This document shows positions 1 through 5,179 of a stretch of DNA of 5,179 bases, piece after piece. Position 1 is the stretch's first letter. Every line of letters starts with the position of its first letter. Location of the stretch: contig CAUCBQ010000144.1 of NCBI GenBank assembly GCA_958441075.1, positions 1 through 5,179 on the forward strand, written 5' to 3'. The notes below the pieces were generated by a model. The model saw only the letters and a list, made by a program, of their open reading frames with translations, was not told the DNA's origin and made no database searches. Source of the stretch: an uncultured Clostridiaceae bacterium. Lineage in GTDB: Bacteria > Bacillota > Clostridia > Lachnospirales > Lachnospiraceae. The position numbers and the translations under genes are program-made.

Positions 1-1750
1 CAAGAACCGTTCTCAAAGCCTTCTGGAGCAAATGGGTAGCGCTGTGGTTCTTGCAGGTCAAAGCACGGTTTCTCTCGCATACGGACAGAGTTACGGTTTC
101 TCCGGAGCGGAGCATTCCCTTTGTCATCACGCCTACATGGCCGATCTTGCCTCCCTGAAGGTGAATGGTATCCTGTACCTTAAACTCGCCGTTTTTATTG
201 GAAATGATACCCTTATCTCCCTGCTGGCCTCCCATGGTGCCGTAGAAGGTAGTTTCATCTGTGATAATGGTTCCGGCCTGACCGTCAGTAAGCGCCTCTA
301 CAAGCTCCTCCTCTGTAGTCAGAACAGAGATCTTGGAATCCACACTCAGCTTGTCATAGCCTACAAATTCAGAGGTAATGGCAGGATCAATGGACTGGTA
401 TACGGTCACATCCGCACCCATGTAGTTCGTTGCCTTGCGGGCCTTGCGGGCCTTATCCTTCTGCTCCTTCATGGCAGCGTTAAAGCCTTCCTCATCTACG
501 CCCCAGCCTTTTTCCTCTAAAATCTCTCTGGTCAGATCCAGAGGAAAACCATAGGTATCATACAGCTTAAATGCATTCTCGCCGGATAAGGTCTTTTCAC
601 CGGAGGAAGCCATGGAAGCCTCCATCTCAGCCAGAATGGCAAGACCCTGATCAATGGTCTTATTGAACTTGTCCTCTTCCTCGCTTAATACCTTAAAGAT
701 CATGGACTGCTTCTCTTCCAGCTCCGGATAACCGTCCTTGGAAAGGTCGATAACGGTCTTTGAAAGATCTGCCAGGAACTTGCCTTCGATTCCCAGCTTG
801 CGGCCATGGCGGGCAGCACGGCGCAGCAGGCGGCGCAGTACATAGCCTCTGCCTTCGTTGGAAGGCATAATGCCGTCAGAGATCATAAAGGTACAGGATT
901 TAATATGGTCTGTAACAATACGCAGGGAAACGTCTGTTTCGTGCTCCTTCTGATATTCCTTGCCGGACAGAGCGCACACACGGTCTAACAGAGCCTTGTT
1001 TGTATCTACTGTAAACAGAGAGTCTACGCCCTGAACCACTACAGCCAGACGCTCCAGACCCATGCCCGTATCGATATTTTTCTGCTTTAATTCAGAATAA
1101 TTGCCGTGACCGTCATTATCAAACTGACTGAATACGTTGTTCCATACCTCGATATAACGATCGCACTCGCAGCCTACGGTACATCCGGGCTTTCCGCAGC
1201 CGAATTTCTCGCCTCTGTCATAATAGATCTCAGAACAGGGACCGCAGGGGCCGGAACCGTGCTCCCAGAAGTTGTCCTCTTTTCCAAAGCGGAAAATGCG
1301 GTCTGCAGGGATGCCGATTTCCTTATTCCAGATCTCAAAGGCCTCATCGTCATCCACATAGATAGAAGGATACAGACGGTCCGGATCAAGACCTACTACC
1401 TCTGTTAAAAATTCCCAGGACCAGTGAATAGCCTCTGTCTTAAAGTAATCTCCAAAGGAGAAGTTGCCCAGCATCTCAAAAAAGGTGCCGTGACGGGCTG
1501 TTTTTCCAATGTTTTCAATATCGCCGGTGCGGATACACTTCTGGCATGTAGTAACCCTTCTTCTGGGTGGGATCTCCTGTCCTGTAAAGTAAGGCTTTAA
1601 GGGCGCCATACCGGAGTTAATCAGCAGAAGGCTGTTGTCATTATGGGGTACGAGTGAGAAGCTCTTCATTGCCAGATGGCCCTTGCTCTCAAAAAATTCA
1701 AGGAACATACGGCGCAGCTCGTTCACTCCGCGGTACTGTGGTTCTTTCAC
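1..1750 (-). CDS. alaS: Alanyl-tRNA synthetase, N-terminal two thirds (runs off left edge)
   Basis: Cytoplasmic class II synthetase that charges tRNA-Ala with alanine and hydrolyses mischarged Ser/Gly-tRNA-Ala. The reading frame is open from 1750 to the window edge, 583 codons of a family length of roughly 870-880. Visible in order: motif 1 region with SFSLVPHNDNSLLLINSGMA (residues 30-49); PPRRRVTTCQKCIRTGDIENIG (61-82); motif 2 with R86 and TFFEMLGNFSFGDYF (89-103); WEHGSGPCGPCSE; a Cys cluster C185, C190, C194, C196; motif 3 DTGMGLERL (227-235); the tRNA-recognition region; a beta-barrel GGQ segment FYGTMGGQQGD (502-512); and the editing-domain HSATH (569-573), two of the usual four zinc ligands. 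The rest of the editing domain and C-Ala lie outside. The GTG at 1750 is chosen as start because GGAGG sits 8 nt upstream; an in-frame ATG at 1765 would add MEEEK but overlaps that ribosome binding site. No frameshift was seen at the points checked. Identity is certain; the start is likely. Confidence 0.97.
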   Translation of the reverse strand, partial: MKEPQYRGVNELRRMFLEFFESKGHLAMKSFSLVPHNDNSLLLINSGMAPLKPYFTGQEIPPRRRVTTCQKCIRTGDIENIGKTARHGTFFEMLGNFSFGDYFKTEAIHWSWEFLTEVVGLDPDRLYPSIYVDDDEAFEIWNKEIGIPADRIFRFGKEDNFWEHGSGPCGPCSEIYYDRGEKFGCGKPGCTVGCECDRYIEVWNNVFSQFDNDGHGNYSELKQKNIDTGMGLERLAVVVQGVDSLFTVDTNKALLDRVCALSGKEYQKEHETDVSLRIVTDHIKSCTFMISDGIMPSNEGRGYVLRRLLRRAARHGRKLGIEGKFLADLSKTVIDLSKDGYPELEEKQSMIFKVLSEEEDKFNKTIDQGLAILAEMEASMASSGEKTLSGENAFKLYDTYGFPLDLTREILEEKGWGVDEEGFNAAMKEQKDKARKARKATNYMGADVTVYQSIDPAITSEFVGYDKLSVDSKISVLTTEEELVEALTDGQAGTIITDETTFYGTMGGQQGDKGIISNKNGEFKVQDTIHLQGGKIGHVGVMTKGMLRSGETVTLSVCERNRALTCKNHSATHLLQKALRTVL

Positions 1751-1758
1751 TTTCTCTT

Positions 1759-1763
1759 CCTCC
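1759..1763 (-). promoter_or_regulatory. Ribosome binding site deciding the alaS start
   Basis: The minus strand reads GGAGG followed by 8 nt and then GTG (1750-1748). This is ideal Shine-Dalgarno spacing for the GTG. The only competing in-frame start, ATG at 1765-1763, overlaps this site, and the AAAGGA before it lies only 1 nt upstream, too close to work well. The translated start is therefore most likely MKEPQYRGVNEL. Confidence 0.75.
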
Positions 1764-1821
1764 ATATCCTTTGACACGCAGTATATGCGCATCTTAATTT
1801 GAAATCATAACCATAAGCGAC

Positions 1822-1850
1822 ATTTTACCATATTGACTTGTATTTATCAA
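1822..1850 (-). promoter_or_regulatory. Sigma-A-type promoter for alaS
   Basis: Read on the minus strand, a -35 box TTGATA (1850-1845) is followed by a 17-nt spacer and a -10 box TAAAAT (1827-1822). The TGG just before the -10 gives an extended -10 (TGn). Five of six bases match consensus in each hexamer. Transcription would start near 1815, giving a leader of about 65 nt before the GTG start. This is a visual match to the sigma-A consensus, not mapped data. Confidence 0.75.
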
Positions 1851-1882
1851 GATATTTGCCCTCTATTTCGTTATTATCTCTA

Positions 1883-1911
1883 TTGTGACATATTCCGGAG
1901 TGTGCTACACT
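1883..1911 (+). promoter_or_regulatory. Probable sigma-A-type promoter for the MATE gene
   Basis: TTGTGA (1883-1888), a 17-nt spacer and TACACT (1906-1911), with an extended -10 TGC directly upstream at 1903-1905. Each box matches consensus at four of six positions, so it looks weaker than the divergent alaS promoter. The -35 boxes of the two promoters are 32 bp apart. Transcription would begin near 1918, leaving a leader of about 49 nt. The spacer is not the 19 bp typical of MerR-family drug-responsive promoters. Confidence 0.5.
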
Positions 1912-1928
1912 TACCCTCAGCGAACAAT

Positions 1929-1949
1929 GGCGCAGCAGTAAAACGCGCC
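1929..1949 (+). other. Small GC hairpin in the MATE leader
   Basis: GGCGC (1929-1933) and GCGCC (1945-1949) can pair across an 11-nt loop, just before the ribosome binding site. The stem is only 5 bp and is not followed by a T run, so it is not a terminator. It could be chance or a minor effect on translation. Confidence 0.25.
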
Positions 1950-1951
1950 GG

Positions 1952-1957
1952 AAAGGA
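1952..1957 (+). promoter_or_regulatory. Ribosome binding site of the MATE gene
   Basis: AAAGGA lies 9 nt before the ATG at 1967 and matches the anti-Shine-Dalgarno complement at six bases. It supports this ATG as the start. The protein also begins at the expected distance ahead of the first membrane helix. Confidence 0.65.
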
Positions 1958-1966
1958 CATACTTCC

Positions 1967-3328
1967 ATGAAGCAATCTTCTACTCAAACAGACCATCTTT
2001 TTACCAACCGGCAGATTACAGCCATGCTTCTCCCCCTTATGGCAGAGCAGCTTCTCATTACACTGATGGGCATGGTAAATACCTTTATGGTAGCCCATGT
2101 AGGCTCTTACGCCATTTCAGCCGTATCTCTGGTGGATTCCATCAATATTCTGGTAATACAGGCCTTCTATGCCCTGTCTACCGGCGGAACCATCGTATGC
2201 TCCCAGTATCTGGGACAGAAGCGGACCGACCATGCCGTTCATTCTGCGGAACAGACGCTGTTTATCGTAACTTTTATTTCCCTGATTACAGCTGCCTTCT
2301 GCATTCTCTTTGACCGCCAGATTTTAGGTCTTATTTTCGGAACTGTAGAAGAAGATGTATTCCGTTCTGCCCGTACATACTTTTTCTACTCCTCCCTCTC
2401 CTACCCTTTTATCGCTCTGTACGACGCCGGCTCCTCCATTTTCAGAGCACAGAAAAATACCGGTTTTCCCATGGCAATGTCTGCGATTGCAAACATTGCA
2501 AATATAATCGGAAATATAATCCTTGTTCTGATTCTGGGGCAGGGAGTGGCAGGCGCTGCCATCTCCACCCTGACCGCCCGGGCATTATGTGCATTTCTCG
2601 TCCTGTGGCGCCTTAAAAAACCCAGAGAAAACCAGCCGGTCTACATATCCAATTACATCCGCATAAAACCCCATATGTCTCTGATCCGGAGGATTCTCCA
2701 CATCGGTATTCCTGCCGGAATCGAAAACAGTATGTTCCAGTTTGGAAAGCTGGCTATCCAGTCCAGCGTGTCTACTCTGGGCGTTACCGCCATGGCGGCC
2801 CACGCTATGGCATCCAACTTCGAAAGCTTTAACGGCATTGCAGGGATCGGGGTTGGAATCGGCCTTATGACTGTCACCGGGCACTGTCTGGGAGCCGGGC
2901 GGAAGGATGAAGCTGTTTACTATGTAAAGAAATTCTGTGTGGCAGCAGAAATCGCTGTAGCCGGAAGCTGTATCCTGCTTTTCCTTTTAGCACGCCCTAT
3001 TGTTACTCTTTCAGGCATGGAACCGGAAAGCATGAAGCTGTTTCTGGGGCTTCTTACCTTTATAACCATTATAAAACCAATCATCTGGGTACCCTCCTTT
3101 ATACCCGCCTACGGTCTGAGGGCTGCGGGGGATGTAAAATACACCATGAGCGTATCATGTCTCAGTATGTGGCTGTGCCGGGTGTCCTTGTGCATCTTCC
3201 TGATCCGGGTTCTTAACGCAGGGCCTATCGCTGTATGGATCGGTATGTTTTCCGACTGGATCGTGCGGGGAATTTTCTTTACCAGACGGTATATGAGCAG
3301 AAAGTGGCTGGAATTTCATGTGCTTTGA
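1967..3328 (+). CDS. MATE-family multidrug/cation efflux transporter
   Basis: Integral membrane antiporter of the MATE family (NorM/MepA/DinF type), which exports cationic drugs or metabolites in exchange for Na+ or H+. At 453 aa it has the usual family length, with about 12 hydrophobic segments from residue 15 to about 440. Family landmarks are the helix-1 segment TAMLLPLMAEQLL (18-30) with the conserved Pro, SQYLGQKRTDHA (79-90), FRAQKNTGFPM (159-169), and the second-half counterparts HIGIPAGIENSMFQFGKL (245-262), GHCLGAGRKDEA (305-316) and GLRAAGDVKYTM (383-394). The matching QYLGQ/HCLGA and FRAQKNTG/LRAAGDV pairs show the inverted two-bundle repeat. A charged loop near 215-235 separates the halves. 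The gene stands alone, divergent from alaS and convergent with the isomerase gene, with its own promoter and ribosome binding site. No regulator gene is adjacent. Family assignment is secure; substrate and coupling ion cannot be read from the sequence. Confidence 0.93.
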   Translation: MKQSSTQTDHLFTNRQITAMLLPLMAEQLLITLMGMVNTFMVAHVGSYAISAVSLVDSINILVIQAFYALSTGGTIVCSQYLGQKRTDHAVHSAEQTLFIVTFISLITAAFCILFDRQILGLIFGTVEEDVFRSARTYFFYSSLSYPFIALYDAGSSIFRAQKNTGFPMAMSAIANIANIIGNIILVLILGQGVAGAAISTLTARALCAFLVLWRLKKPRENQPVYISNYIRIKPHMSLIRRILHIGIPAGIENSMFQFGKLAIQSSVSTLGVTAMAAHAMASNFESFNGIAGIGVGIGLMTVTGHCLGAGRKDEAVYYVKKFCVAAEIAVAGSCILLFLLARPIVTLSGMEPESMKLFLGLLTFITIIKPIIWVPSFIPAYGLRAAGDVKYTMSVSCLSMWLCRVSLCIFLIRVLNAGPIAVWIGMFSDWIVRGIFFTRRYMSRKWLEFHVL

Positions 3329-3347
3329 TTAAAAACAATAAGCGCAC

Positions 3348-3381
3348 AAAAAAGACACCTGAATCAATCCAGATGCCTTTT
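3348..3381 (-). terminator. Intrinsic terminator for the isomerase operon, weakly bidirectional
   Basis: On the minus strand AAAA is followed by stem GGCATCTG (3377-3370), an 8-nt loop, stem CAGGTGTC (3361-3354) and TTTTTT (3353-3348). The eight stem pairs include two G-U wobbles, and the flanking A/T runs can extend the stem to 12 pairs. It lies 18 nt after the TAA of the isomerase gene. On the plus strand the two wobbles become A-C mismatches and the T run is only four, so it should end transcripts of the MATE gene less well. Confidence 0.8.
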
Positions 3382-3398
3382 CCATGTAATTTTCCCGT

Positions 3399-4283
3399 TT
3401 AAGCCTTCTTCCCTGCCTCATAAAGCCCAATGAGATACTCTCCCACCTGACGGCTGTAGAGAAGGGAAGGAAGCAAAAGCGCCTCGGGCACTTTATTTAA
3501 AAACCACTGGGCCTCAAAGTTTAAGTTTCCTTCATATCCGATCTCTGCCAGCCCCTCCATGGCAGCATTCCAGTCTGTTTTTCCCTGAAATGGCATTACA
3601 TGGATATTGTCCACGCCGGTCTGATCGGATACATGAGTAACTTTCAGGCGGTCTCCGATAATTTTCAGAGATTTTTTCTGATCCTGGCCCATGATGCTGG
3701 CATGTTCCAGATCCCAGCAGATACCGATATTTTCTGCACCCACAGCGTCTGTGAGCTCACACAGTTCCTCTGCATGGTCTGCATAATAACGTCTGGGTGC
3801 AATATGCAGATCCCACATATTTTCCACCGCAATCCCCACTCCATGTTTTCCGGCAAATTCGCAGAGGCGTTTAAAATACTCTATATTCCCTGAACGTGAT
3901 GCCGCATATACCGCATCTGCCGAAAAAGCCGTTGACGGATGAACCACAAGCCAGGGGATTCCCATTTTTTCAGAGGACAGAATACAGCGCTCCATGATTG
4001 TTTTATGAAATTCATGATCCGCTTTGGGATTTAAAAAGTCGTATACATTTGCATGGCCCTGATCATAGGAAAGACCATTTTCTTCCTTCAGAACGCACAT
4101 TTTCTCTGTATACGCCTCCCAGCGCTCATCCAAAAAGGGACTTTTAAAGGTAATCAGGTCATGGAAGCAGAAATCAAATACCCTGTATCCCGCCTGAACG
4201 CAGAGAAGGATTCCCTTTTCCTGAGAAATAGGCTCCATATTGATACGCTCAAATACCATATTCGTTGAAGTCGATAGTTTCAT
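3399..4283 (-). CDS. Sugar phosphate isomerase/epimerase (xylose isomerase-like TIM barrel)
   Basis: A 294-aa cytoplasmic protein of the AP endonuclease 2/xylose isomerase-like TIM-barrel family, which includes metal-dependent isomerases, epimerases and dehydratases of sugars and keto acids. Candidate metal and catalytic residues fall at the expected strand ends: H77 (QGH), H115 (VVHPST), E154 (AVENMW), D191 and H194 (GICWDLEHA), H217 (VTHVSD), H228 with FQGKTDW (232-238) and E257 (NFEAQ). The site looks complete, so the protein is probably an active enzyme. The start ATG overlaps the stop of the upstream phosphatase gene as ATGA, and GAGGAG lies 8 nt upstream inside that gene, so the two are probably translationally coupled. 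The context suggests carbohydrate or polyol metabolism. The family cannot be resolved to a substrate by eye; hydroxypyruvate isomerase, inosose-type enzymes and ketose 3-epimerases are all relatives. Confidence 0.85.
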   Translation of the reverse strand: MKLSTSTNMVFERINMEPISQEKGILLCVQAGYRVFDFCFHDLITFKSPFLDERWEAYTEKMCVLKEENGLSYDQGHANVYDFLNPKADHEFHKTIMERCILSSEKMGIPWLVVHPSTAFSADAVYAASRSGNIEYFKRLCEFAGKHGVGIAVENMWDLHIAPRRYYADHAEELCELTDAVGAENIGICWDLEHASIMGQDQKKSLKIIGDRLKVTHVSDQTGVDNIHVMPFQGKTDWNAAMEGLAEIGYEGNLNFEAQWFLNKVPEALLLPSLLYSRQVGEYLIGLYEAGKKA

Positions 4284-5101
4284 TCCTCATTCTCCTCAAA
4301 ACAGATCCGTCGGATTACCTCTGCCACTCCGGCTCCGCTTTCTTTTTGGGCTGTCAGATCCGCGCAGGCTTTGGTAGCCGGCTCTGCATTTCCCACTGCA
4401 GCTCCGATTCCTGCTTCTGCCAGCATTTCATTGTCATTTTCGTTATCCCCGATAGCCAGTACTTGATTCATGGAAATGCCCAGATTGGCGCAGATCCGTC
4501 TTACGCCGTAGGCTTTTCCAAAACCGGCCCTGACAATCTCAAGGCCCTGACTGCCGTAATGGGTAATATCGCAGCTGTCCGCAAGAGGCCGCTCCCATTC
4601 CAGAAGGTTTGAAATCCGTCCCTGTTCGTCGGAAATATTTACCTTATCCGCCCACAGGCTTTCCCACTCCCCTTCACTTACAGGGCGGAGGGGATGATAG
4701 CTTCCCCGTTCTGCCCGCTTTCGCCGGACTGCATCATTTTCCCTCATGCAGTATTCCGTTCCATTTAAGGAGTACAGTACAGTCATTTCTCTGGAAAGCG
4801 CTGCCTCTATCATAGGACGAAGCAGCAAAAGGCGAAGGGGATGATTCTCCAATATCTCATCCTTCTGATAAAGAAGAGTTCCATTGCAGGCACACACGGG
4901 AATCTCAATTCCAAGAGCCTTAACATAAGGCGTAATCATATAAGGCAGTCTGCCGGAGGCGAAGGTAAAGAGGATTCCTCTCTTCTTTAACTCCGCAGCC
5001 GCCTGCTCTACCTCCTTTGGAAACCCTTCTCCTCTGCGGATCAGTGTTCCGTCTATATCGCTTACAACAAGACGTATGTCTTTTTTTCTTTCTTCTGTCA
5101 T
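4280..5101 (-). CDS. Cof-type HAD-IIB family phosphatase
   Basis: A 273-aa soluble Mg2+-dependent phosphohydrolase of the haloacid dehalogenase superfamily, Cof/YbiV/YidA-like branch, which typically removes phosphate from sugar phosphates or related metabolites. Motif I is VVSDIDGTLI with nucleophile D15 and general acid D17. Motif II is FASGR with S49. ACNGTLLY (71-78) is typical of the IIB branch. The cap domain spans about 85-185. Motif III is K196 in GFGKAYGVRRI, and motif IV is IGDNENDNEML (217-227) with D219 and D223. All catalytic positions are present and the length is normal. The ATG at 5101 is the sensible start because only ten residues precede the first core strand, although its ribosome binding site is weak (a GGAA about 10 nt upstream). 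It lies 20 nt after the stop of an upstream gene and overlaps the isomerase gene, so it is the middle member of an operon. Its substrate is unknown. Confidence 0.92.
   Translation of the reverse strand: MTEERKKDIRLVVSDIDGTLIRRGEGFPKEVEQAAAELKKRGILFTFASGRLPYMITPYVKALGIEIPVCACNGTLLYQKDEILENHPLRLLLLRPMIEAALSREMTVLYSLNGTEYCMRENDAVRRKRAERGSYHPLRPVSEGEWESLWADKVNISDEQGRISNLLEWERPLADSCDITHYGSQGLEIVRAGFGKAYGVRRICANLGISMNQVLAIGDNENDNEMLAEAGIGAAVGNAEPATKACADLTAQKESGAGVAEVIRRICFEENEE
4292..4297 (-). promoter_or_regulatory. Ribosome binding site of the isomerase gene, inside the phosphatase gene
   Basis: The minus strand reads GAGGAG, 8 nt, then ATG (4283-4281). The site encodes part of the acidic tail of the phosphatase (FEENEE). 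Together with the ATGA stop-start overlap it supports coupled translation of the two proteins from one mRNA. Confidence 0.7.
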
Positions 5102-5121
5102 ATTCTGTACATTCCGATGTT

Positions 5122-5179
5122 TTAGTCATTAGCAGCGTGATACTCGTCTAACAGGGCATTGCATTCTTCTGTAATTGCA
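5122..5179 (-). CDS. C-terminal end of an unidentified upstream gene (partial)
   Basis: The minus strand is open from the right edge to TAA at 5124-5122 and would encode AITEECNALLDEYHAAND. The composition resembles the amphipathic, acidic tail of a real soluble protein. The 20-nt gap to the phosphatase start fits an operon, and no promoter is seen in that gap. Eighteen residues are too few to name a family. A sugar-related enzyme or binding protein would fit the neighbours but this is a guess. A reading frame this short could also be open by chance. Confidence 0.5.
   Translation of the reverse strand, partial: AITEECNALLDEYHAAND

Noticed and set aside
32..520. 162-codon plus-strand open frame starting at 32
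   Set aside because: It lies fully antisense to the unmistakable alaS frame, has no ribosome binding site and encodes no recognisable domain.
1106..1408. Overlapping open frames on both strands within 1106-1408
   Set aside because: Both are out-of-frame shadows of the alaS catalytic domain, whose motifs 2 and 3 bracket this stretch in the true frame.
1785..1792. Palindrome ATGCGCAT in the alaS leader
   Set aside because: An 8-bp perfect palindrome without a loop or extension is expected by chance and overlaps no promoter element.
1927..1941. Four-codon leader ORF (MAQQ) before the MATE gene
   Set aside because: There is no ribosome binding site in front of it and no attenuator structure after it; such tiny frames are common by chance.
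1751..1966. Possible riboswitch or T-box in the only sizeable intergenic region
   Set aside because: No T-box core or other recognisable conserved riboswitch sequence is visible on either strand, and both predicted leaders are under 70 nt.
2585..2884. Minus-strand open frames inside the MATE gene
   Set aside because: They are antisense to the well-supported transporter frame and show no domain, start signal or promoter.

Overview
The window is a stretch of ordinary chromosome, most likely from an anaerobic gut-type Firmicute of the class Clostridia, probably Lachnospiraceae. This rests on the character of the AlaRS protein (including a Cys cluster remembered from clostridial homologues), strong GGAGG-type ribosome binding sites, sigma-A-type promoters with 17-bp spacers, and moderate GC content. 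The genus cannot be fixed by eye. There is no RNA gene, CRISPR array, insertion sequence, phage gene or attachment site.

Layout. (1) Positions 1-1750, minus strand: the first 583 codons of alaS, alanyl-tRNA synthetase, which runs off the left edge just after the HxxxH motif of the editing domain. (2) Positions 1751-1966: a divergent intergenic region with a near-consensus promoter for alaS on the minus strand and a weaker one for the next gene on the plus strand. The alaS leader is only about 65 nt, with no room for a T-box. (3) Positions 1967-3328, plus strand: a complete 12-helix MATE-family efflux pump. (4) Positions 3329-3398: a convergent gap holding an intrinsic terminator whose G-U pairs make it work better for the minus strand. 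(5) Positions 3399-5101, minus strand: two coupled genes, first a Cof-type HAD phosphatase and then, overlapping by ATGA, a xylose-isomerase-like TIM-barrel sugar phosphate isomerase/epimerase. (6) Positions 5122-5179, minus strand: the last 18 codons of a further upstream gene in the same direction, not identifiable from so little sequence.

The genes fall into three independent units: alaS (translation), the MATE pump (export of cations or drugs), and the right-hand operon (probably carbohydrate metabolism). No previously undescribed system is evident. The part with the most room for discovery is the phosphatase-isomerase pair, whose members have intact active sites but unknown substrates.
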